Part shown: in pieces, positions 37,247 through 47,928 of the stretch
How positions within the stretch are numbered: the stretch's first letter is position 1
Layout: each line of letters starts with the position of its first letter
DNA from: Epiperipatus broadwayi
Taxonomy: Eukaryota; Onychophora; Udeonychophora; Euonychophora; Peripatidae
Direction of reading: 5' to 3'
DNA: 64,000 bases
NCBI GenBank assembly: GCA_028023455.1
Contig: JAQFVV010012511.1
Span: 120,001 to 184,000, forward strand
Notes under the pieces: generated by a model
What the model was told of the DNA's origin: nothing
Database searches by the model: none
Seen by the model: the letters and a program-made list of their open reading frames with translations, nothing else
Made by a program: the position numbers and the translations under genes

Positions 37247-39440
37247 ACGCACATATATTTTTAATACAATTTACTATTTAGTTTTAACATTATTTTTTCT
37301 TTAATTAAACTTGAATGAAAAGAGATTTGTATGTTTTAACTTTTTAAATTATATTTTTACGAATACTAATAAAAACTCTTTACTTCCTTTTATAACCCTT
37401 AGTTTAATTTCTCTAACGAAACACCCCTCTCCCCTTCTGAAATTAACGATAGAAAACTATTTGATTTTTATCTTTTTCAAAAACAAACTGAATAAACTCT
37501 TCAACATTTAATTTTAAGTTTTTCTTTAACGAAAGATTATTTTAATAATATAATTTTAGATAAAATTATGTGCCTATATCAATATAGGTACAATATATAT
37601 ATATCAGCTTATTGTTAAAAATAGTATTATACCAAGATTTTGACTGGATCATATTCCAATCAATTCTGTTGTTATCTAGTTACAACATTAGTATAATGTT
37701 AATTTTAAAAAGCAATCACATATACAAACAAATTCAAACTATATATCAATATTTTTTACTCATGAAAATCTTCACTTTATATATATATATAATTACAACA
37801 ATCAGTGACAAATATTATTTTTAAAAACTAACTTTTTATTTCATTTCAGTTTTGCAATTGTAAATCTAAATAATTAATAGATACTGGATATAGCATTTAA
37901 TAAATCCTTATCCAATGCTGAAATAGAATAAATAGCTCTTGAAAAAATATATAAGTTGAGGTAGTGTGATGGGATTTTTTTAAAAAATATTATTCCCTTT
38001 AAAATCTACAATTTTAATAACTCATTCTTAAATTAAATAAGTGTAATAGAATTATTTTGTAATATAAAATAATTTAAATCAAAATAATGCTTCAAATTAT
38101 TGAAGAATTTGATAGTAATATAAATATATATTATAATATTTATAAGCTATTTAAAATATAAATGTGTTGCATTTATAACATCATGATAATGTGACATTCA
38201 ACCATCCTAGTAGCTGGTTGAACATAATAGTTTCATTCATTTAAATGATTTAATTGAGATATTATTTTTATTTACATTATTCAATTGAGAGGTGATCCTG
38301 AAATCTTCAAGATCTGATTCTACTACTCTGATAATTAGGCTAAAATGTACAGGATAATGTGATACTTGTAAACTTTTGAATGCATGATGATTTACGAGAC
38401 AGCATTTACCATTCATTTAATGGTGTTGACACAAATATTTTTGAAGATTAAAAAAAAAAATTAAATATTTTTGGACAGTAGGATACTACTATTCATGTAA
38501 ATGCTAAATAGGAAGACATTACCCCTATACTGAAGAAGTATTATTGCAATGTTATTAAAATGCTAAAAGCAATTTTGGGCACCATGCACAATGACAAATA
38601 CCATGAGGATTTTCTCCAGGACTATCGATCTATTTATCTTTCTCCACATAATTGTTTACTGCCTCTGTATCATCAGAAAATATGAAAAAACATTTAACAT
38701 GTACAACTGTGAATATGTAAATACAATCTCACATATGAATATAAGGATTTTTTTAAAGTAATATATATATATATCAGGATTTTTTTTAAATAGCAAAACC
38801 CATAACATTAAGGTAATATAAAGATGATATTCCATATCCAAATCATAGAAATAACTGCATTTATCAGAACATATTGTTTCAAATTAAACTCAATCTAGCA
38901 ACAGTTAAAATGAAAATATATATAAATTTAATTTCTTGTTAATAAAAACAATAAATAAAATCTAACATTTTGGGAGTTTTTCATTAACATTTTAATTTAT
39001 TAACATAAAATCTTACCATTTTTTTTATTAAAATTTATATGTATTCATTCATTATATTACTTTCAAAGTTTAATCAAATGAAAAAAAAAACCAAACACTG
39101 CAATCCTAATAAGTTGCTGATTTGTATTTTTACATTTTTAGCAATATTAAATGACATAAACCTATATTAAACAATTCAATATCTCTATATCCAATGAAAA
39201 GTAATATAAACATATAAAAAAATTGTTCAAATATATTTATTAAAATCATAAAAAATGTATATATACAATGTGTCCAATAAAAAGGTAACTAGTGACTAGT
39301 TTTCTTTCCACTGCTATCTCTGAACCAACACATGCTATATGGTGTCTTATAGTTCAACTATTCACTAACAGAAAATGTGAGATACTAGCATGTTTGACTA
39401 AGAATTATGACATAAATGTGACAATGTGTTTCACACTTTA
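37247..39440. other. No gene recognised
   Basis: AT-rich sequence. Around 38550-38660 a translation with MLKAILGTMH and EDFLQDYRS faintly recalls an LTR-retrotransposon integrase tail, too short to call. Confidence 0.4.
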
Positions 39441-39640
39441 ACACATAATGAAACAATGTGTTAACATTAAATTTTATTTTAAATTGAGTAGAACTGTTTC
39501 TGAAACATTTGAAACGATTCCAAGGATGAAGCCATGAATCATAAAAATGTTTTCAAGTGATTTGAAAGATTCTGTGATGATGATAATAGAAGAGCAATCA
39601 AGATAATTCATGAAGGCACAAAACTATCATATTTCATGTT
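39441..39640 (+). pseudogene. Mariner-type transposase N-terminal remnant (HTH_48)
   Basis: Frames pieced across one frameshift read NIKFYFKLSRTVSETFE, then a NEAMNHKNVFKWFERFCDD-like stretch followed by charged residues. This matches the N-terminal helix-turn-helix of mariner transposases (KFCFKLGK..TETFEM...WHKRF pattern). The catalytic domain was not found, so it is a fragment. Confidence 0.5.
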
Positions 39641-40198
39641 GTGATCCAGACACATTAGCACCTTAAAAATTTTGTGATAAATAACTGAACTATATTGCTA
39701 AATAATACATGCATTAGAAGTTACTCTAGGTGATTTGAAACAGAACCAGTTACTCATTGTATGTGTATATAACTTCTTTAATAATTCTAAAGCACTCATT
39801 GACTTAAAGTTCAGATGAAAAGATATAAATAAACATAAATTAATTAGATGCACTGAGCCAGCTTTTGGCAAAAAACTGCCAGAATCATAGTATTGAATTA
39901 AGTTATGCAGTACAGGTAATCTTTTTTTAACTGACATAATATAATATGTAAATGAGGCACAATATGCAAATAAGGCAATTAAATATTCCATTTTTCAGAC
40001 AATGGAACACATGAATCCTTTATATTGATGGAATGTGGATCCTTTGCAATTACCGGAGCCTCTTTGTGCTTCCTTATCCTATCATCTCTTTCCGAGCATA
40101 ATGTTCTAACACTTAATGGAGAAAACGTGATTCATGGAGTGTTCATTATACAGAAAGATCAATCTGTATTCAGTCTTTTGTTTAGATCTATTGGATAA

Positions 40199-40815
40199 AT
40201 ATGTGTATTGTTTGTTATATATGTAGGAGTAAAGGCAAACAAGAGTTTACTTACTGCAATGTTTGCTGTGAATCTTTTCAATCATATTGTTTGGATTAAA
40301 ATGATAGATCTAAAAGATCAGGAGAAAACTGCCAATTCTGTAATGTTTTTGGAAGGCAAAAAAAATTATTAAGAGTGATAATTGTCTGGAAAATAAAAAA
40401 AAGGGATTTGCACAAAATGTGTGTGTTATAAAAGTTGTGGAGCAACCACACCAGAATTAGGTTATAATGCCCATATGATTTTTCAGTTATGATTGTAACA
40501 AACTGATGAACAAAGGAAATTATTGTCCTATATGTAAGAAATGTTATCAAGATGATGATTATGATTTCAAAATGGTGCAGTGTGGAACATGTGATTGTTG
40601 GTGCATTATCATGTGAAATTACAAATGAAATATATCAGATTTTATCATATCTTTTAGATAACATTGTGTATATGTGGAAATGCTGTAGCCCAGAATGACC
40701 TGTGCCTTGGGAAGCTGTAAGTATGGAGGAACTTCAAGCAGTCATCTTTCTTGTTTTGAATGCATTATTAAATTTTAAAAGTGCAAAATATATAATTAGG
40801 ATTCGGAATACTCAA
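40199..40815 (+). pseudogene. Processed pseudogene of a KMT2/trithorax-family methyltransferase (PHD cluster)
   Basis: Frameshifted fragments in the right order match the PHD1-PHD3 cluster and following segment of KMT2A/B-type (MLL, trithorax) histone H3K4 methyltransferases. FTYCNVCCESF at about 40240 is from PHD1. ENCQFCNVFGRQKK at about 40325 is PHD2-like. ICTKCVCYKSCGATTPELGY at about 40408 resembles the MLL CxxC...SCGSTTPG stretch. CPICKKCYQDDDYDFKMVQC at about 40530 is PHD3, followed by EITNEIYQILSYL, then PVPWEA and NALLNFKSAKYIIR. The first zinc-binding pattern of PHD3 is retained, but later histidine/cysteine ligands and the frame are lost. No introns break the stretch, consistent with a retrocopy. 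The functional parent must lie elsewhere. Confidence 0.72.
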
Positions 40816-42662
40816 AAAAATTAACTTAGAACACATTAAACTGAAAGAGATGAAGATTGTTTATTGCAAAAATATATATTCAGGATTGGATCAAATAACA
40901 TAATCATATGAATACTATATTTTTGATATTATATTCTCCAACAAACTCAAAACTGCTGATTGCATTCATTAAACATAGAAGAATAAAACAAGTTAGAATT
41001 ACTCATGGTTGTAAATGATTGTTTATAGAGTAAAACTGACAAGTATTATGAAAATTTTTAGACAAAATACATAAATCATAATGAAATATGGTTTACTGCA
41101 GAAAATAACATGTATTTGAATATTTCAATGCTGGAATCTTCTCAAGTAGAACATTAAGGAAAATGTTGCTACTCCAAAACTATGAGTTTCTTATGTGATT
41201 GCTACAATACAAAAGCAGTAGTATCATGAATATCTGGAAGTAAAATATAAAACTACTTTTCCCAATCAATTAAAACATATGTCTGGCAATCACTGTAAAA
41301 AAAAACCCCAATCACCTAAACATCTTTCTTTCAGTCAATCATAAAGCATTCTGCTTCAATTATTATTCTGTGCAAATGCATCATAACTACAGACTACTTT
41401 TGGGATGAGTATTATTTCAAGATAATATTGCCATCTTCCATTACGTTCGTGCTTTATTTCAAGCAGTCCTTGCATTTATATATCGACTTGAAAAAAATTA
41501 AGTTGTTACATATTTACCATGGCCTTGTTATTCATTTGATATAAATATTATTGACAATGTTTAGTCCATTTTTAAAAAAGGAAGAATCAATATCCTTCAC
41601 TAAAACTTCTTCATGAATTTTCAATTAACATTATCATATATAATTCAAGCATCTCTTTATAAAAATAATGGCCCATAGTATATTAAAAAATAGGCACAAT
41701 TTTTCTTTATTACATTATATATTATGAGAAAAATTACTAGTTAAGATATACTACAATAACATAGATATAAATAAAAGATACCTATCTATAAAATACTATA
41801 TTATCCTGCATCTATTCTTATCAATTATCTATTTGTGTTATAATGAAAATTTTGAAAAATATTCAGGCCAAAAAAAAAAAAAATGACATTGACATCTTTG
41901 ACTTAAAATGTAAACTCAATGGTTACAAATAATTGAGCAATGATTTTTGAAAAATGACAAGGATCTCAATGCTAATGTAATAGCACCTTAGTCTCTAAAA
42001 CTTCTATGATCTATCAGTGACTTAACGTATATAAGAGAATAATGTGAAAGAAATCTAACACTATGTTTTACAATAAGTAGTTATTTTTGGATTCTATATC
42101 ATTCTAAAATTCATATACGTAGAAAATATTAAACAGTATTTCTATAAAAAATTCACATATCACAACATATTAGGTTAATCTATATTTTATTTTTAAACAT
42201 TATATACACTATCAATCAAAATATTAAATCAAAACAAGTGTCAAACAAAAACACCTCTCTGCAAAAAATATCTATTTGTATTTGAAAATCATCCCTAACC
42301 TGTGATACATTTCCCCCTTGGTTTACAATTTAAAAGAATAGATGGCAGTTATGTCAATATATAATACAAATTAATTGTCTGTAAGCCAGCACTTGTCATT
42401 AAAAAAACTGACCCAATCTAAAAAAATAAATAATACATTTTTTTTTACAACTTTAGGTCCAAAAAAAAAAAAGTCCATGCAGAGCAAAATATGCATTTTG
42501 ATAATGTAGTCTTCTATCTAAAAAATATGGTTTTAACAGACAAGCCCATATTTAGTCCTTCTGGATTCATCTTTGTTATGATGATCTGAAGTACGCATGT
42601 CAACTGAATAACCACTGTAAATCAATGTATCTGTTAATTAGTAGTATCTATATTAATTATTA
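40816..42662. other. No confident gene
   Basis: AT-rich. The KMT2 similarity may continue a little beyond 40815 but could not be followed. On the minus strand at about 42627-42549 a short frame, YSVDMRTSDHHNKDESRRTK then YGLVC-stop, after a TTTACAG acceptor-like site, looks protein-like but matches no family I know. Confidence 0.35.
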
Positions 42663-42799
42663 GCCCTTATTCCCAGGAGGCTGTAAAGTCACTAATCAAG
42701 GCAGCGGTTGGTGGCTGAAGGCGGATGGTGCTAAGAATCCCCTGATTGTGGACCCAGGCTGCCATTTGATGATGACTTTTTATTTAGGTACTTACAACT

Positions 42800-43730
42800 G
42801 CAGATCACTTTCAAATGAAGGAAGATTGCAAGAATTAGAAGAACTGTCATATTAAATGGGACATTATTGGACTTTATGAAGTTAGAAGAAAAGGTGAAGA
42901 GACAATTGATTTAAAAAGTGGATATGTACTCTATTATAAAGGACAAATATTGGAAATACAAATGGAGTAGGATTCATTATAAATAAAAAGTGGAAGAACA
43001 ACATTGTGGAGATTGATGGTGTATCAGACAGAGTGGCAAGATTAGTTATACAACTTAATAGCAGATACCAAATGCAGATAATTCAGGTTTATGCCCCAAC
43101 AAGTTCTCACAGTGATGAAGTAGTAGAAGATTTTTATATGGATGTACAAAAGGTTTTTGATCAGAGTAAACAACATTTTAAAATTGTTATGGGAGACTTT
43201 AATGCTAGAATTGGTAAACAAATGAAAGATGAAAGTGCTGTAGGTAATTTTGGTTATGGTAATAGAAATGAGAGAGGACATAGACTAGTGGAGTTTGCTG
43301 AAAAAGAAAAACTTTATATTATGAATTCTTTTTTTTTTTTTGAGAAAAATGTTAAAAGGAAATGGACATGGAAGCATCCCAATGAAGGTACAGCAGAATT
43401 GGATTATGTTTTGACTAACAGAAAATACATATTTCAAGATTGTAATGTTCTTAATAAATTTAACACAGGAAGTGATCATCGATTAGTATGATGTAAGATA
43501 CGTGTTATTGCAAAACTAGAGAGACAAAAATTATTAAGAAAAACAATTTTTACAGTTGATATTCCTAATCTTCAGAAACATTCTAATGAATTTAAATTAG
43601 AACTTACAAATCGATTTCAAGTATTAGTAGATTTTGAACATGATTCAGATTTGAATGAAATTAATATGAAAATAACTAATACACTTTTAAAAAACTGCAA
43701 CAAAAATAGCTGATAGAAAAAAGCAGCAAT
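42800..43730 (+). pseudogene. RTE LINE AP endonuclease domain
   Basis: YNCRSLS-type start near 42795, then IGL.EVRRKGEET, GVGFIINKKWK, IQVYAPTSS, FKIVMGDFNARIGK (the GDFNA catalytic block), KHPNEGTAELDYVLTNR and GSDHRLV (the catalytic SDH). A clean open stretch covers 43006-43491, but frameshifts near 42830-42950 and a stop in place of arginine at 43489 break it. The domain nicks target DNA. A T12 run near 43330 adds phenylalanines absent from the other copy. Confidence 0.8.
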
Positions 43731-45784
43731 TTACCAATAAAATTTCTACTGAGACTAGAGAATTTATGAAGAAAAGAAGGAATATGAAGATATACAAAAA
43801 TGATGCATTAAAAAGAATTGGATATCTCAAATTTTGTAAAATGGTACGGAAAAGAGTTGAAAATGATATAAGAAAGTATAACTGTGAACTAGCAAGGAAA
43901 ACGGTAGAAGAAAATAAAAGTCTCAAGAATGTAAAACAACATTTTGATATTGGTAGGAAATTTATATCTGCAATAAGAAAAAAGGATGGAATTATTACTA
44001 AAAAGAGAGATGACATTATGAAATGGGTAGAAGACTTTTATCAAGAATTATATAGTAATAAAGAACAAGTACCTCCTATTTCTATTACATCTTCTGAATT
44101 TCCCAGAATTTTAAATGAAGAAGTGAAACATGCAATTAAATGTATGAAGAAAGGAAAAGCTCGAGGTAATGATGGAATTATAATTGATATATTAAAAGAT
44201 GCAGGTGAAGAAAGAGAAAAAAATTTAGCAAAGTTATATACCAAATGTCTAAATGATAAAGATGTACCAGATGATTGGAATAATGCAGTAATAATATTAA
44301 TATTTAAAAAAGGTAATAAAGAAGATATTAGAAATTACAGACCTATCAGCCTTTTATCAGTTTTATATAAAATTTTTACCAAGATAATTACAACTCGTCT
44401 ACAAAGAACATTGGATTTCCACCAACCAAGGGAACAAGCTGGATTTAAAAGTGGTTTTAGTACAGTAGATCATATTCAGGTACTGAGAGAAGTTATAGAA
44501 AGGACAAATGAGTTGCCATTATGTTTTGGATTTGTAGATTATGAAAAGGCATTTGATTCTATAAACATTTCTTCAATAATATTTACTGAGGCTACAACCT
44601 CGAGAATATGTAAAATGCTATAGTAGGAACCTCTACAGGTGTTTAACCACAAGCTTACGTTATGGAAGAAAAGAGGTCCCTACTATCGCATTTTACATGC
44701 ATATTCTCGAGGTGACAGCCTCAGTAAATATTACTTACATAATCAATGTATGTTTAATAAATTTATAATTAAAACATTTCTTCAGTGATTAAACATTGGA
44801 TCACCAAGGTATAGATCCAGGATAATGTCATATTTTAAAGAATATTTATAAAAAATGCAACAGCAACAATTAGATTACATAATGATACTGGGAAAGTCAA
44901 CATTAAGAAAGGTGTAAGACAAGGTGATCCATATCTCCAAAACTTTTAACAGCAGTGTTGCAAGAAGTATTTTGTGGATTAAAATGGGAAACTAAAGGAG
45001 TAAAAGTAAGTGGAGATTATTTAAGTCATTTGGATTTTGCAGATGATATAGTTGTTTTTGCAAATAATGCTTCAGAGCTGCAGGAGTTATCAGATAAAAG
45101 TAGGAAAGTAGAACTAAAGATAAATGTTAAAAAGATTAAAGTAATGTTTAATCGATTTGCTCAAATAGGAAAATAAATATTGATTATGATGAATTAGAAG
45201 AAGTTAACAGTTATAAATACCTTGGTCAGATTATTAATATAGATGGAAACATAATGGATGAAGTTAATCATAGAATTAAACTTGGTTGGAGTGCTTTTGG
45301 TGGAAATAACTTGATACCAAAAGGAAATATGCCTATGTGTTTGAAAAGAAAGTTTTTTAACAAATGTGTTTTACCAATTCTTATTTATGGATCTGAGACT
45401 TGGACACTTAATAGAAGAGCAATGCAGAGACTCTAGACCACTCAAAAAAGTATGGAGAGATGCATGTTGAAAGTAACAAGAAGAGATCGAAAATGCAATG
45501 TATGGGTGAGAGAACAAACAAATGTTACTGACCTCATTGAAAAAATTAAAAGATTGAAGTGGAATTGGGCTGGACATATTGCTAGAAGAGATAATAGATG
45601 GACAGTTGAAATCTTAAACTGGATTCCAAGAGATTGTAAAAGACCCAGAAAGAGACCACATGTGAGATGGATGGATGAAATAAGAAAGGGTGCAGGGGTG
45701 TTGTGGAGAAGAGAAGCTAAAGATCAGAGAAGATGGATTAAACTTGGAGAGACCTTCATCCTGCAGTGGATTGATAATGGTTGA
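43730..45784 (+). pseudogene. RTE LINE reverse transcriptase and C-terminal region
   Basis: After a spacer, 43766-44623 holds the start of the RT: KKGKARGNDGIIIDILKDAG, NAVIILIFKKGNKEDIRNYR, PISLLSVLYKIFTKIITTRL and motif A FGFVDYEKAFDS, where the reading frame is broken by the hairpin insertion. Downstream come VRQGDP (about 44915) and SHLDFADDIVVFANN (about 45030, catalytic FADD). The C-terminal piece at 45452-45784 reads WNWAGHIARRDNRWT and RWMDEIRKGAG, typical of RTE/craniofacial-like ORF ends, ending just before the TGATGAT tail. Confidence 0.8.
44576..44771. mobile_element. Hairpin insertion with 13-bp target duplication
   Basis: A 196-bp insertion sits between exact copies of aaacatttcttca (44563-44575 and 44772-44784) and splits the LINE RT just after motif A. 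Its first about 156 bp are a near-perfect hairpin: aatatttactgaggct, cctcgagaatat and gtaaaatgc on the left recur inverted on the right (gcattttacat, atattctcgagg, agcctcagtaaatatt). The last about 40 bp are AT-rich (taataaatttataatta). A 13-bp duplication and AT-rich tail suggest target-primed reverse transcription rather than a cut-and-paste MITE. Confidence 0.75.
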
Positions 45785-45800
45785 TGATGATATTAATTAT

Positions 45801-46728
45801 GTTTTGGTTAGTTATATTTTGAAATCTTGTCAAGTGCACATCACTGTTAATTATATTTTTCTTATTCAATGCACATTATCTTTACAACTGATCTTAACAG
45901 TAATTTTCCAAACTTTACATCAACTTGTATGACCAGTAATGTCAATTATGAAAATAAAAGAAACTATTTAGCTATAGATCCATATTTTAACAAATTTGCA
46001 ATAATGATTTAAATAGTAGAACAGGAGCAATAACAAAAATCTCATTAAAATTTAATATGTTCATTTATTTATTTATCAAAATTATGTTTATTTATTAATT
46101 ATTATAAACTTTATAAGTTAAAATTTATGCAAAGTTGTATAGAATACAAATAAATACAATAAGGTATTGTTCTCATAAAATTTATCATGTTATTTTAGAG
46201 CCATCCATTGAAAATTTGATAAATCAATAAACACCAAAAGCACTCAACACTATTCGATATCCATTTACTCAAGCTTACAATACACAGTCCACAAGGGAGC
46301 AACTAAATTAATTCATGAACATTTTCGTTTTATAAAATTATGATCAATTACCATTGTATGTACTTTTTTTTGATTTATTGGAAAACCGTTACAATATATA
46401 TACAATTACTGCTATTATAAAGTTATTTTATTTTATATATAATTTATTTATTTATCGAATTATATGAAATAATATTATCGTGAAAAAAAGTCTATGCCAA
46501 TCGTTTTATAAATATTTCTATAGTTTCAAATAAATTGTTTTCCCTTGTTGACAAATTTGTCAATTTCCATAACTGTTATAATGGGGAGGGGGGATAATCA
46601 AATATAATATTGAATTTATGAAAAATCTATTAAAGTTATACCACTAAGATTACAGATTTGTTTGGGCAATGTTAGTGCTCATGTGAAAATTTAATTTTTG
46701 AAGTAAATAAAATTTTGCTTAATATCAT
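45801..46728. other. No gene recognised
   Basis: AT-rich spacer between two LINE fragments of the same family. Confidence 0.55.
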
Positions 46729-47607
46729 CATCATCATCATCATCAATGTCAACCATTATCAATCCATTGCAAGATGAAGGTCTCTCCAAGGTCAGTCCAT
46801 CTTCTCCTATCTCTAGCCTTCCTTTTCCACATCATCCCTGCACACTTTCTTATTTCAAACATCCATCTTACATGTGGTCCCTTTCTGGTTCTTTTCAATC
46901 TATTGATATCCAGTTTAAGATTTCAAATGTCCATCTATTATCATCTCTTCTAGCAATACGACCAGTCCAAACTCTATTCCAATCCTTTAATTCTTTCAAT
47001 GATGTCATTAACATCTGTTTGTTCTCTTACACATATATTGCATTTTTGATCCCTTCTTGTTACTACTAACATGCATCTCTCCATACTTCTTTGAGTGGTC
47101 TGAAGTCTCTGTACTGCTCTTTTATTAAGTATCTAAATCTCAGATCCATAAGTAAGTACTAGTAAAACATATTTATTAAAAAAACTTCCTTTTCAAACAC
47201 ATAGTCATATTTAAGTTATTTCTACCAAAAGCATTCCAAACAAGTTTAATTCTATAATTAATTTCATCCAATATGTTTCCATCTGTATTAATAATCTGAC
47301 GAAGCTATTTGTAGTTGTTAACTAATTTGTCATCATCAATCTTTATTTTCATCTTTTGAGAAAATCCACTGAACATTAACTTTAGTCTTTTTAACATTTA
47401 CCTTTAGTCCTGATAACTCCTGCAACATTTCCTGAAGCTCTAAAGTATTATTTGCAAAAAGAACTACATCTTCGAAATCTAAATGACTTAGATAATCTCC
47501 ACTTACTTTTACTCCTTTAACTTCTCATTTTAATACATAAATTACTTTTGACAGCACTGCTGTAAAAGGTTTTGGAGATATGGAGTCATCATGTCTTACA
47601 CCCTTGC
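46729..47607 (-). mobile_element. RTE LINE 3' fragment, inverted
   Basis: Minus-strand copy of the LINE 3' end, matching about 44910-45800. It starts from an (ATC)6 tract at 46729, which is the (GAT)n tail, and runs back to the VRQGDP region. Stops and frameshifts throughout. 5' truncation is normal for LINEs. Confidence 0.78.
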
Positions 47608-47928
47608 TTGATAAAGAAAAAGTTAAATTGATTTTTAAGCATTTTCAAAACAAGAGATACACATAGAAATACCTTGTATAGGAAATGGTGAAGTATAATA
47701 TCACTTCTAATTTTCATCAGAAAAGCAATTGCATTGATTATAATATTTTAATATATTTCTGTCATTTATAAATGAGATTAATGGATATTTTTTTTAATTC
47801 AGAGCATATATGCATGTGAATTTATATACATGTAGTACACACACACATAGATATATATACATACACACAAATTCAGGTAATAATCTAGGAATTATTGTTA
47901 GCTTATAATGTTTAAACTTTCTTTATAC
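47608..47928. other. Spacer with microsatellites
   Basis: No gene. CA and TA tracts near 47840-47870. The last four bases, atac (47925-47928), are the left target duplication of LTR element B. Confidence 0.6.

Larger units (their letters stand above)
42663..45800 (+). mobile_element. RTE-type LINE, near full length, inactive
   Basis: Spans a 5' region shared with the copy ending at 59700 (cccttattcccaggaggctg), an AP-endonuclease domain, a reverse transcriptase with FADD box, a C-terminal region and a TGATGAT tail. Frameshifts, stops and a nested insertion of about 196 bp inactivate it. The family assignment to the RTE clade comes from the craniofacial-development-protein-2-like endonuclease and the short trinucleotide tail. 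The inverted copy at 57306-59700 shows the ORF was originally one continuous frame. Confidence 0.8.

Noticed and set aside
38550-38660. Possible LTR-retrotransposon integrase tail
   Set aside because: Only a faint pattern (LKAILGTMH, FLQDYRS); too short and no flanking pol sequence.
46729-46745. (ATC)n as an independent microsatellite
   Set aside because: It is the 3' tail of the inverted LINE fragment.
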